64,000 nucleotides of DNA from Ulva prolifera. Lineage: Eukaryota; Chlorophyta; Ulvophyceae; Ulvales; Ulvaceae. The stretch spans positions 1,619,713 to 1,683,712 of the forward strand of contig CM041201.1 in NCBI GenBank assembly GCA_023078555.1. Reading direction: 5' to 3'. The position numbers and the translations under genes are program-made. Below are positions 31,413 to 43,900 of this stretch, piece by piece. Numbering within the stretch: the stretch's first letter is position 1; each line of letters opens with the position of its first letter. The notes beneath the pieces are model-generated. The model was not told the DNA's origin. It ran no database searches and saw only the letters and a program-made list of their open reading frames with translations.

Positions 31413-33792
31413 ATGGCTCGCTGCTCCTTTGCTACCGGACAACGCCTGCAGATGCAGGCGCGCCGAACCACAGCGCCTCGTCAAGTACGTCTTTGAGTGT
31501 TTGCGTTTGGTGTAACCAGAGGCTTGACTGCTTGAGCATGTTGTTGGGTACATGCAGAGCGTCGTGACCAAGGCAGCCCTCGAGCTGAAGGCCCCCCCAT
31601 ACGAGCTGGACGCCCTTGAGCCTCACATGAGCAAGGTACGTCGCTTTGGATGCAGTCTGAATCAGCGCCAGCTGCCGGCGACTGCTGCCACGACTGTCGG
31701 AGGAACTGAACTGCCGAATGCTGATTCTGGGCGATGACGCGATCGCAGTGCCTGTATGTACAACAGCCGTCGTAGCTTGTTTAGAAAATTGTACTTACCG
31801 CATGAATTCGACATGCATCCGGTCGCGGGTGCACGCGCGAAGCGTTCTCCTCGCGTGTGCCTTTTTTGCGGTCAGCAGATGCTGTCATACCCTACGGCGT
31901 TTATTGGAGCCAGTGCCCAGAGAATGCACCAGAAACCTTTGCTTTAGACAGTAGCTCAAGCTACTGATTTGACACGGTACAGCGTGTGTGCTGCGTCACG
32001 CTGCGCCTGAAGATTTGACCTCCGATACCTCCATCTTTACCGCAGCACATCTGCCACAGTGTTCCGCGATGATTGATCAGCCCACTTTTGCAATCACTGC
32101 TGCAATCGAATCCCGTAATGGCATACATGATGCGTTGTTGGGGGAATTGATCCATATCTTGGTGTTACTTGGGCGAGGACCATGAACTGCAGTTGAGTCG
32201 AAAGTGTGAGCTCGCTGGGCCTGAAGTGTAAAGTCAACTTACATTTACTGAGCCGTATCCTGAAAGGACATTGACAACGCATGTTGTGCAGAACACTCTG
32301 GAGTTCCACTGGGGCAAGCACCACAGTGCGCTTCCTCCCTACCAGCATGTCATGATTCCGCATGTGCTCTGTTGTGGCGTTCTTGTACGAGATGATACTA
32401 TCAGGCACCGGCATCGGTTTTGTTCATCCTCAATGCACACTGCAGGGACATATGTGACCAACATGAACAAGCAGATTGAGGGCACAGACCTTGAGGACAA
32501 GCCACTTGAGGAGGTAAGATGGATTCGCAGCCCTCTTTTCTCTGTTGTTCGGACATTGCATCCAGTCCTGCATGGTGATGCTCAACTGATACCCAGTGTG
32601 GCGTGCTTCATCTAAGTGGCCACCACCCTTGTCCTGGCACGCCCCCAAAACTATGTCATCATGCAGTCGCGGACAGAGCTGGCGTGGGCATCATTCCAGA
32701 GTGCTGCGCACATAGGCACCCCATCTGTGCACTCTGACACAGGCTGGTGCCACGTCACACATCACTCACCCATGCTGTAGTTGTATCATGCCAATCAACA
32801 GCCAGCACGCCGCCTGACCGCTGCTGCAAATTTCACCCAAGTTAGGAAAACAGAGGCAGCCTGGCGTCTGCAGATCATCATGGCCTCCTGGAACGGCGGC
32901 GACCCGACCCCCGTCTTCAACAACGCCGCCCAGGTCTGGAACCACACCTTCTACTGGGAGGGCATGTCGCCCTCCGGCGGCGGCGCGCCCTCCGGCGCCC
33001 TCGCGGAGGCCATCGACAAGGCCTTCGGCTCGTTCGACGAGTTCAAGGCGCAGTTTGCGGCCGCCGGCGCGACGCAGTTCGGCTCCGGCTGGGCGTGGCT
33101 CACCGCCGCGAGCGACGGCACCGTCGCGATCGAGAAGACTCCGAACGCCGTCTGCCCGATGGTCGAGGGTGCGGGCCGCGCCTGTGCCTCGAGAACACTG
33201 CCTCTGACGTGGCGGTGTTGGTCGCAGAGAATCCAGTCTGGTGCATTGAGGCCGATGTGATGGCGTGTTTGCACGTCTGGGTTGGCTGTATTACAGCACT
33301 GAACCTTTTCCTGCTCGTACTTGCTGACTGGCCGCCTGCCATCGTCCATCTGTTTGTCGCCAGTTCTGGGTGAGGCTTGTCTGGTGCCTCTGTTATCATA
33401 TGCGCATGTGTTGCCACATGGGGAGTGCAAGTCCGCCCTCAGATTTCCTGCATGGTGGTATGGTATCACTGCTGCTGTGATTTGAAGAATTGACTTTGGC
33501 GCATTGTGCAGGAAAGACCGCGATTCTGACCATGGATGTCTGGGTACGCCCCCTACGCACCTGTCGGTGAAGATTTGTGTTTGGCTGGACAATCTGATTG
33601 TGGTTGCGAGCGTGTGAAGCTTTGTGTCACTGTGTATCCTTTGGCATGGCTGATGCGATTGTCGTTGGTGTGCAGGAGCATGCTTACTACCTGGACTACC
33701 AGAACGCCCGCCCAGCATACATCAGCACATACATGGACAAGCTCGTGAACTGGGAGGCTGTTGCCGCTCGCTATGCTGAGGCAACCGCATAG
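31413..33792 (+). CDS. Iron superoxide dismutase with plastid transit peptide
   Basis: Seven exons (31413-31484, 31558-31635, 32292-32325, 32446-32513, 32874-33168, 33512-33543, 33676-33792) join in frame to 231 residues. Exon 1 gives a leader rich in Arg, Ser, Thr and Gln with few acids (MARCSFATGQRLQMQARR), typical of a chloroplast transit peptide. An ATG in exon 2's acceptor could otherwise be taken as the start, but it lies in intron sequence if exon 1 is used. Mature part: [16 protein letters not shown], then ligands H56 (LEFHWGKHH), H108 (AAQVWNHTFYW), D191 and H195 (MDVWEHAYY). It removes superoxide in the chloroplast. Exon boundaries match those of SOD1, so the pair arose by duplication. 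TGTAA follows 44 nt after the stop. Confidence 0.93.
32226..32280 (+). repeat. Fragment of the tttactgagccgtatcc repeat in SOD2 intron 2
   Basis: It contains aagtcaacttacatttactg, then agccgtatcctgaaaggaca and ttgacaac. It ends about 11 nt before the 3' splice site of exon 3. Confidence 0.75.
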
Positions 33793-33835
33793 GTGGATAC
33801 GTTTTTCATGTGCCATGTTCAGATGTACGAGACGG

Positions 33836-33840
33836 TGTAA
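33836..33840 (+). terminator. Green-algal type poly(A) signal TGTAA
   Basis: TGTAA lies 44 nt after the SOD2 stop, the usual signal position in chlorophytes. Confidence 0.55.
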
Positions 33841-34323
33841 ACTACAGCACGATTGAATACCTGTTATGTGCTGTGGACTTACATACGTGGGCAATTTCTA
33901 ATGTGCTTCCAACCGTGGCCTGTCGATGTCACGCCCCCCAGATCCGACTCACACATCATGTCGCCATACATCCATTTAGCAGTGTCTAGTTGTTAGTCCT
34001 GAAGAACGCATGCTCCAGATGAGTTTTCGAGGAAGCCAACAAAATTCGATTCCGTTGACCCATTTCATTCAGATATTCATTTCTCACAGCAGGAACACCA
34101 TTGAGAGGAAAACGGCCATGTTGTACGCGAAATTGTTATGGTGCCGTTCGAAACAATGGGAACAAATGCATGATCGTGAAGGTTGGGCAGCGAGTGCGCT
34201 GTTCTGTACAGCACAGGACAGTACAGATACGGGTAGCTCATCCAGGCAATTGCTGATTAGGGCTCCGCTGAGGTTGATGTGCACTGGCTCTGTTCGCGTA
34301 GCATGTCCCGAGGTGCTCTCGAC
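33841..34323. other. Intergenic, no gene seen
   Basis: No coding exon or repeat recognised. It presumably holds the promoter of the WD-repeat gene. Confidence 0.4.
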
Positions 34324-37300
34324 ATGAAACGCACACAAACGACGTTAGCTTTCATACCGGTGCGTCGAAATAAAGAGAACATCAAACATACTGATGAAAA
34401 TATCCTTATTTCGGGCAAGAGAGGGTCAGCAGAGCAGCTACAAAGCGAAGCGAAGCGAGCAGCTCTACACCAAGTGGAGCCTGAGCTGGTGGAACATGCA
34501 GTCCCGGATGACAAAGAGATGCAAGCCGTTGAATGCGAAATGCAGAAGAGTGCTCAGCAGCATGAACTGCAGAACAGGCCGAACCGCGATCGTCGCAAGA
34601 TGATGAGATGGTGCGTTGTTACATGTACACCTGTTGTGCGGTGCCGTGTAGCGCGGCGAGATCTGCTACAAACCACGCATGCTGAACAGGACGTCTTCAT
34701 ATCCTTCGTGGCTTGCCGGACACGCAGAGCTCGCAAGGACCCGCGGACGGCTGTACGCAGCTGCACATTCTCAGCACTGCATGCAGCAGATCATGGTGGA
34801 GCCTCTGGTCGGAACTACCTCGCTCTGGGAAGTTGCGGTAAACACTATATCAGTCATTAGCGCCGCATCATTGGGGCAGCCAGCCTGCCCCAGGCTGCGA
34901 ACCAACGCTGATGGGACAGTGGCACTGCTGTGGTGCCCTGGTTACTCCACCATGATGACCTTGCCCCGCAAAGACATCTACAATAGGTGTGCATGGCTTG
35001 ACGATGGAGTGGCGAAAATTTGCACAATGTGTTGTTGGCTAGAATGTGCAGATTCCGTATTGCACTTGTCCTGCGGCGATTGCACAGCTGCTTCCAACTC
35101 CAGTGACCTGAGAAGTCTTTGTGAGCTCGCAGGGAACCCGGATGGCACTCGAAACTGCAGCAAATCCATTCCTCGCAGTCAGTTCAAGACATCAGCTGGT
35201 CCGCACGCTCCCCCGAGCGCTTTGCAACCTGCAGCAGCACAACCAACGATGTCCATGTGTGCAACGCTGTTTCAGGGCGTGCGGAAATGACACTCAAAAT
35301 CCATGACCCCGCGGGCAGATCTGCGGTGGGGCTGCTGGCTCTTCAGACCATGAAAGTGTGCCCCCCAGACCGTGCCCACCAGCCGTGCAGTGCCATGGGG
35401 AATTTGCCTGCGTGTTTTTCTCATGGCCTCCTCACAAAACAGAACTACATACTGGGAACGTGAACTGGTGAGACAACAATGGCGTGCAGACCTCCGCATG
35501 CGCCTCTGACACATCTGATGATGCACACATACACGTATACCAGTCATGCGGAATAACCTTCAGACTGGCCCGAAGCTGCAGACAGTCGGAGTGCATGTGG
35601 ACCTCATCACTTGTTCGCCGAGCGTCGCATAGCCACCTAGCTCACTTACGCCCGCATTCCCTAGAGCAGTCTACAACCCCACTCCACTCTAAAACGAAAC
35701 CGAAACATGTGCCTGATTCTCACAATGTGCGATGCCGCCACAGGCGTTGTGCGCCGCCGACGCGACCGCGCCAGCTGCGCCCCGTCAGAGCACCGCGAAC
35801 ATGTCCTTTTTTTTACCTAGCCACAGGGTGATGCGGCCTCAAAACATCCCTACGCACCAGTTCGTGTTGTAGCAGCCTGCATGCACTGCCCGCATGCAGG
35901 ACTCGCAGCACATGCTGGCCGCTGGTGGCCACGGCGCGGCGGTTCACCTCTGGGACGCCCGCGCCTCGGCGCGCGCCTCGATGGCCCTCCCGCTGCAGCG
36001 CCCTGCCATCATCACCAGCGTCCTCTGCTGCCCCGAGGCGCACACGGTCGCCGCCGGCTGCTCCCGCGGCACCCTCGACACATGGGACCTGCGCAAGGCC
36101 GGGCGCAGCTCCGCGCACGTGCTCTCCGGCCGCGGCCTCGCGCAGGCCTCCCCGGCCGCGAGCCTACACCTCTCTGCCGCGGCTGCCGACGCGCCGACGG
36201 CGCTGCCGTATGCCGCTCAGCTGCGCCTCGCCGTCGGTGCGGCCGGTGCCGCGGGCGGACTGCCCCCAGCGGAGGACACCGGTGTGGATGCGGGGGCCGC
36301 GGACGGCGAAGGGGGGCAGGGGGGGCGGATCGCACTGGCGCGGAGTGCGGCGCTTGCGGCGGCTGCGCGGCCGAGTGCGGTGGAGAGTCTGGTGCAGGAC
36401 CCTGGGGACATGCGGCGTATTGCGTACTCTCTGGCCTGCGGGAGCGCCGGTACGTGCCTGCCAATATTCGACCCCCTCCCCTCGCCTGCCCTTCTGTGTG
36501 TGATGTTCCTGCTTGTTCCATTCCATTTTGGAGGGCTGCTGCTGACCCAATGGATAGCAATCACCATGCACAGATACACAGGTGTCCGCGTTCCACTGCT
36601 TGATGTTGTCGGCAGATCGAAAGCTGCCCGGTGTTCAGCCATGCTGTGCTTACACCGATTTGCCCCATGGGCCCTGAAAGTGTCGACACAAGGCTGTCAG
36701 CACCGAGCTGCCTGTATGACTGTGCGGCTGCTGGGCAGGTGTGCTCCGGCTTGGGTCGGGCACAGCGACCGTGTCGCACGTGTTCAACCCGTTTACCTTC
36801 CAGCCACGCCTGCGCCCGCTCCAGCTGCCCAGGGCAGGCGCAGCCCCGCGTAACGTCGCGTGGAGCGGCGACGGCAACATGCTGTGGGCGCTCCTGCCGC
36901 TGCCGTGCGCTGACGTGGCGCCGGACGACGGTGCCGTTACGGCGGGTGGGGCGGGCTGCGGCTCAGGGGACAAGCTGGGGCCCGACCTCGGTGGCTGGGG
37001 CCACTTCAGTGGGGGTTCGGCGCCGGGGCAGCCGCGGAGGAGCGCGCTAGTAGCTCTTGACGTGACCGACAGGAGCGCATTGAGCTGTTCCAGGGCTCGG
37101 GACTGGGGACAGGAGGGGGATCCGGCGCCGTTCTGTATGGAGTGGAGGGGAGGGCGGGTAGGGGGGGGGCAAGATAGGGAGGAGGTGGGAGGGCCGGGCG
37201 GACTGTCTGCGCGGTTCGTCGAGCGGGTGTCGGTGCATGATTTCGGGGATGATGGTGGCGGTGCGGCGCGGGAGCGTGCCCGGAGGCTGGGGCTTGCGCG

Positions 37301-37439
37301 GTGGCCCGGGGGCTTGGCGAGTGGGGTGGCGCTGATGCGTGAGACTGTGGACCACGGGTGCTCGCTGATGCATGACAGGTTTGAGGACTCCGTGCTTGTG
37401 TGTGGCCGATCGGGACTGAAGCGAATCCTCACTGCGTGA
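34324..37439 (+). CDS. WD-repeat protein with N-terminal PIP-box-like motif
   Basis: Exons 34324-34610, 34738-34837, 34880-34986, 35133-35355, 35900-36449 and 36739-37439 join in frame to about 655 residues. The N-terminus MKRTQTTLAFIPVRRNK resembles the start of PCNA-interacting proteins (Q-x-x-L-x-x-F). A charged, likely helical segment follows (EQLQSEAKRAALHQVEPELV). WD-type beta-propeller blades come next: DGTVALLWCPGYS, QDISWSARSPERFATCSS, MLAAGGHGAAVHLWDARA, HTVAAGCSRGTLDTWDLRKA and the end NVAWSGDGNMLWALLPLP. Such proteins are scaffolds, often substrate receptors in ubiquitin ligases or in DNA repair. A nuclear, replication-linked role is inferred from the N-terminus alone. An extra exon between 35355 and 35900 cannot be excluded. 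I could not assign it to a named family. Confidence 0.72.
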
Positions 37440-37479
37440 CCAACGCTCAATTTTTACATTCTTCCGGGAAATTCTCCTG

Positions 37480-37484
37480 TGTAA
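37480..37484 (+). terminator. Poly(A) signal TGTAA of the WD-repeat gene
   Basis: TGTAA lies 41 nt after the stop at 37439. Confidence 0.5.
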
Positions 37485-37953
37485 CTGATTAGTCAGCTGT
37501 GTTTATGGATGCATCTGTGTGGCGGACGCTGATCTGGATATGGCCGCCACCACGAGTGCACACAGTGCGGGGCGACATCGTGTGTGATGTGGCTAAGGGG
37601 TGTTGTGTATGCTGTGCTCTTTCTCCTGTGCTACCTGCCTCTGCGGCCTCGTCCTTGTGAGACTATATGGTCGAGTGTGGCGAAAGCTTTTGCTGGGACT
37701 GATGGGGCCTGCGACGTCGTCTGTATGAGCCAAGCATCGCAATGCATGCTGTGGCAGGCATACTCGTGACGACCGCGTTGCTCCGGGAGACAATGCAACG
37801 CTGCTTCCAGCGGCGATCATCCATCAGCATGGCACAGAGTGAACATCACAACATAGTTTGTTGATGTGTTGATATAGCTTCGACATGCGACACATGGGCA
37901 GGAGGCTGCCGCTCCTGCAGTTGACGATACTGTAGCGAACTGTCTGGTAGATC
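37485..37953. other. Intergenic region upstream of the Dicer-like gene
   Basis: No exon recognised. If the proposed first ATG at 37954 is right, this holds the promoter. An upstream exon is possible, because the sequence just before GAACAG (ATCATGCAG) also looks like a 3' splice site. Confidence 0.4.
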
Positions 37954-40900
37954 ATGCAGGAACAGACGCAACGATTGCGCAGTCTGAACGGCGAGAGTCA
38001 TCTTGATGTGAGACAGTATCAGCAAGAGCTGCTCGAGGAAGCCCGGGCCGGCAACGTGCGCAGCTCCTCTGCTCAAGTGCGTGCGGATGCCTCCCAGAGC
38101 TTGACACCGTGCACACGACGCAAGTCCTGCCAGCATGCAGGTTGTCGCGTTCCTGGAAACTGGCTCTGGCAAAACTCTCATATCAGCGCTCCTTGCCAAA
38201 GAATTCCTGGCGACGCACAGTCACAAACGGATTGTGATGCTGGTGAGCATGCCACTCTTTCTAGCCATGCCTGATCTATCCACCATATCCCGAACATGAT
38301 CAAAGGACTGAGCTCACCGATGTATTTTCATTTAAGACGAACGGTGCAGTGGTAAGGTTCTCCCAAAGTTCTCCGAAAGTGATGTTGGTGTGAGTGAACT
38401 GCTGCAGGTACCCACCAAGCTCTTGGTTCCGCAGCAGGCTGGCCTCTTCCGCAGCTATGTCGCAGCGGAAATCGGTGAGTACACAGGTGACCGTGGTGTC
38501 GACGTATGGACGCCAGCCAAGTGGAGCGAAGAGATCAGGTGTGCCACGGCCGACAATCTGTGCTTCCCTTGGGAAGCTCCCTTCTTGTGTCGCACAACGC
38601 TGCCAGATCCCAACGAGGTGCAAATTGCGCCAGCTTATGATTTTCTGAAGCAACGTAGCGTCTGTTTGCAGTCTCTGCACTCCCATGAGGGCGCACAGTG
38701 AGCTTCCGAACGATGCACTGTTGTCATGGAGCTGTGCTTGTTATCTACCTGCCTCTCCGACACAGTCCCTGTGACACAGGAACCACAAGATCCTGATAAT
38801 GACACCCAAGATCCTGGACGACCTCCTGATGTGTGGCAACTTCCAATTCCGGGAGATCTCGCTGCTTATCTTTGACGAGGCTCACCACTGCTCGAAGGGC
38901 CATCCCTACGCCCAGATCATGCGGAAGTACGCAGAGGTGCCCTCCAGCGAGCGTCCCCACATCTTTGGCATGACCGCCTCCCCGGTCAACACCAACGTGA
39001 AGAGCCGGGAGAAGCTGCTGTCGAGCATCGCGGCTCTCGAGCAGCTCATGGACTGCACCCTCGTCACAATCCATGACGAGCAGCTCGAGAAGCTGCAGCA
39101 GGCAAGCCCCTGCCCCACCACCTCATCCTCAACATGTTTGAGTTTCTGTGTTTATGCACGCTCCCACATGCATGCCCATTGAGAAACTGACCAAACTCCG
39201 AAGCCTGGGACCGGATGGAGGAGCCAACCTGCAAGCTGCCTTGACTGCAGCACGAATCATCAGGAATGCATCATGACTTCAGCTGCCACCACGACTGCCA
39301 GTGTCTGTGAAGCACACGCCGCTGTGCAGCAGTGTTGTCGATCATGTGTATCAATCCCAAATATTCAGGCCTACTTTCTGGGTGGCAGCCCTGGACATGC
39401 TGCAAAGCGACCCAACACTGCTGTGCAGACCGTCCCGATGCCCGAGACGGACTCCTTCGAGTTCACCATCCCCACCTTCTCCGCCCACCACAACCGGATG
39501 GTCATCTTTGCAGTGCAGCAACTGCTGCGTGACCAGGTGCGGCCGACCCTCAGGCCACCCCCTCAGGCTGCATGCGCTCGGCTTGTGTGCTTTTGTTCGC
39601 GATGCTTTGTAGTCTGCTATGGGTGTCTGCCATACGATGGCCCGAGCCCATTGCAATATTTTTTACTTTACTGTAGTACAGTAACTGTACTGAACATTTG
39701 TCTCAAGCTCAGCAGTGCTCGCGTGGCGCCATGGCACACCCCGTGGGGGAACCGCGGATGAGGTGCATGTGGCGACCTCGTGCGGTTCTGCCACCTCCCC
39801 GATGTGCCGCCCGCGCGTGCAGAAGCTGCTGGAGATGACGCGGCAGCACGGGAACCTGCGGCGCAAGCTTGTGGCGTTCGGCGGCGCGAGCGGCCCCGTC
39901 GTGAGCCTCGACGACCGGGGGCCGCTCAACCGCGCCGAGGCCGTCGGGGACTGGCTCGTAAACAAGCTCTGCTTCGCGCTGCTCCACCAGGGGCCCTTCT
40001 GCGCGGCGCTCGTGCTCCAGGTCCGCCCGCTGCCCCTCTCCCCGGCCCGCTGCCGCCCCGCCACTCTGTACGCTGCACAGCAGTGTTGGGTCGCTTTGCA
40101 GCATTTCCATTTTTGCGGCATGAGGGCTGCCACCCAGAAATTAGACCTGAATATTTGGGATTGTTACATTTGATCGCGCCCGTCGGCCTAACACTGCTGC
40201 CACTCTGTACGCCGGCATCACGGCTGTTGTGACGTGGTGCCGCTTGGTGCTTGTTGTTTGTAAAGTAAAGTAAATCTGAATTTACTGAGCCGTATCCTAT
40301 TGGACATTCACAACTCCGAGTCAACGGGACCACATATGCCGAAGGGTCAAACCACCTGGAAACCCCCCTCAGACGACCGTACGTAACTCACAGGGCCTCC
40401 TCCTGTGCTAATCGAGGTGGTAACGTACGGCCGTTTCGATTCCCCAAAGCGCACGCAGAATCGAACCCAGGACCTCCTGAAACGGAGGGGGTAGCTTTTA
40501 TACGTTCCTCACCCCATTGGAAATTGTTGTTGCTTACTATTTTCCACATTGCTTGCCGCGCTGCTTGCTGCAGTGCAGCAGTGGCCCGGGAATGGTGCTT
40601 GTAGCGTGCATGTGTCCGGCTGGAGTCGCTTTGATTGAACAGATTGATTTGTGATTTCTTGCTCTGCCATGCAATGGCCCGAGCATATGCAATTTACCAC
40701 AGGACTTTCTTCCTATCACAGGACATTCTTCCTCAACTGCTGGTGTTCAAACATTCACACAGACATGCAGGACTACTGCCGCAACTGCTCCAGCGACGGC
40801 CGCCTCAGCACCCTCGGCAACGTCGGCGCCGAGACTCAGTTCTACGCGGCCGCGCGCGCCGCAATGACCGGCCGCAAGTCCCCCACCCCCAGCGGCACCC

Positions 40901-43900
40901 CTACCTCGACCCCCCCCTCCACGCCCCCACACCACGACGCGCCCCGTTCCTGCGACGCCATCGTCGCCGAGCTGCACGCTCTAAACCACCGCATCGTGGC
41001 CGAGATGCCGGAGCTCGCGGGCCGGAGGATGCCGTCGGCAGAGGAATGCTTGCGGAGCGCGCTGCTGCGTGCTGTGCTCCTCTGCGTGCGCATGCTCGTC
41101 AGCGACCCGGTGCGACGCTGCTGTGCGGGCATGGACCTGCATGGGGGCGGAGGCGTGGTCATGCATAGCTTCCGAAACATATTTTTTTGGTTTTTTTGAT
41201 TGAATTAATCCAGCATTCAAACACGCTTTTGTGTGTTCGGGCTGTGTCAAAAGTACAATGTCAGGTTTCACCGCAGAGTCCATGCACGACAACACCCATG
41301 CGCCTGTATGGAGGCGGGGCGTGACCATGCATGGCTGTACATGTCATGCATGGCTGTACATGCCATGCATGGCTGTATAGCCCACCGGGTGTCTCCCGGG
41401 TAGATTGCTCTGACGGTTCGTGCCAGGTATATCGCTCATGCTGCATGAACGGCATGCATGTGCAGGTGCTCGCCGACTGCCTCAGCGCGCAGGCGCGGCG
41501 CCTGCTGTTTGCCCGCGAGCCCGCCCCGGCCCCGGACCCCAGCACCGCCAAGTCCACCGAGCCCGCCGCGGCCGAGCCCGCCGCATTTGTCGACACCAAC
41601 ACGCATGCCATCGCCGCGGTGCTCGAGGCCGGGCTGCATGCGGTGCCCGCGGAGATCCTGCAGGAGTGCGTGCTTCTGGGGCCGGGGTCGCGGCGCGCGG
41701 CCGCCTGGAGCCGCCACATGCTGTGCGACCTCGTCACCGACAAGGTCAGCCGCGCTCTGGCGCACCTGTATGATGCGGGCCGGCAGGCACAGGAGAAGCA
41801 GCCGGTGCGGCGCTGCCTCGGCCAAGAGCCCCGCACGCTTCGTCCGATCACATCCGCGAGGTTGCGCCAGAAGGCCTTGCCGTGATCTGCTCGAGATCCT
41901 GTTTTTCTGATCATGCACTTGGGTTGTGCGCGTTTGGATGCACTCATTTATAATCTGTCATGCAATGGCCCGAATTCGTGTGTACTCATCATCGCGTTTC
42001 ACACCAACAACTCAATGAGGCCGGATGGATGCAGCGTCTCGAATGACTTTCACTGACGTATGTTTGGCATATGCGGTCCTGTTAACTCGGAGTTGTCAAA
42101 TTCCAATAGGATACGGCTCAGTAAATTCAGAGTTTACCTTACTTTGCTGATGTACATTTACGGCTCTAGCCTGAACTTGGGGTTACCGCTTGTTTGAGTA
42201 AGAACTGTTGACCCGAAGCATTCGCACAAGGTTCCTTGTTCGCAGTCTTCTGCCGCAATGTGCGCCCCGACGCCGACGCCGCAGGCCTGCAGGGGTCGAA
42301 GTGGGCGGCGCTGGTGTTCGCTGAGAGGCAAAGCTGCAGCCTGGCGATGGACCTGGTCGTGAGGCGCACACCCGCCCTCGCTGCCGTGCTGCGCACAGGT
42401 TCGCCCCAGCGTCCTCGTTTGCTCACCTCGCCTGCCTGCATGCACCCATGCCCCTATCACACGGAGGTCTGTGTAGAAATCATAAGCAGGCGTAGAGCTT
42501 GGCATGTCATTGTCTGCCTTGGTGCGCCCCGAGCCAGAACGGTGCCGCCTTCTGTGGTGTGGCGTGTTCGTGGCAGGTATGCTCACGCTGCACGGAAGAA
42601 CGTGAACGCTCACTGTCGCTGTCGCAAGAACCAAACGCATTGTTTATCTACTTTGTTGGTGCTCTGAGCCGACATGTGCATCCGCAAAATCCAGACAATT
42701 TCTACGCTGATGCACTGGACAGCCCCACTCCTCTCTCTCCCCAGGGTCCGGTCCAGCGCTGAAACGAACGCACAAAAGCATTACACATGAACTTGTTGAA
42801 AATTGAGTAAATTGAGCAGGCACGCTCCAGCCCGATGCCGTGCTGTGCGCTTTGCAGGCACTCTCAAGTCGCGCAACGCGCTGATGAGCACGACGCACCA
42901 GGGCGAGGTCATCTCGCGCTTCCGCCACGGCGCGCTCAACGCACTCTTCTGCACCTCCGTCGCCGAGGAGGGCCTCGACATCCAGCAGTGCTCCCTCGTC
43001 ATCTGCTACGACGTGCCGAAGCGGCCGCTGTCGATGGTGCAAACGGTCGGCCGCGCGCGCTCCCGCGGCTCCCGCGTGTTCTTCATGCGCGCGATGCAGG
43101 CTAGCGGCAAGAAGGCGCAGGTTCGTGCGCTGTGCTGTGGCTGCAGGGGGCATGCGCCACGCCATGCCGCTCCGTGCGTAGAGCGCATCCGGGAGCAGAC
43201 GGTGGTCCGTCTTGTTGGTCAAGCACCCCTGCCGCAGAACCACCTGTAGACACGGTGCATCAACGCGGTGTGGTGTGGATTGGATGTACCGCTGCAGGCC
43301 GAGCACTCCCCGCATGCATGGCTGCAGCTGTGCGGTGCAGCATGTGGGTGGCGACGCCCGGAGCCTCCCCTCCCGGTCTGTGATGCCTTGTGTTGGCTCT
43401 GGCGCGTCTTCCTCGCCGCAATCCCGCCCACTCCTTATTTATAAGATATGAGATACAGACCCCGCTGGTCCCACGCTGATGTGGCGTGCTGTGCAGGACA
43501 ACATGGACCAGATGGCACACTACACGCAGCAGATGCGGCGCGCCGTCGTGCTGCGCGAGACGATCCACGCGCTGCACACGCCGCAGCGCCCGCTGAACGA
43601 GCGGGCGGTGATGCTCGGAGACAAGTCTATCGATGGTGGCCGCGCCCGCTCCATGCTCTCCCAGTGCGACCCCTCCCCCACTCCATCAACACCCTCTCAC
43701 CTGCACCTCCACGCTCTCAGATTTCAATGTGCGCAAAAAGCAAATTAACTCGGAGATGGCTGCCGCATCGGGCGCCCTCCGCCGGACGCGTCCTGCGTGC
43801 GCGCGTTGCGCAGACTCACAGTTACTTTCTGCATCAACTGTACTGCAGCAACATGCAGCTTGGGCGCCCTCTGGAGCAGCCGGCGTTGCTGTGAGCTTCC

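Noticed and set aside
40440-40500. tRNA gene
   Set aside because: Only a B-box-like stretch and one short stem are present. There is no acceptor stem, D arm or proper anticodon loop.
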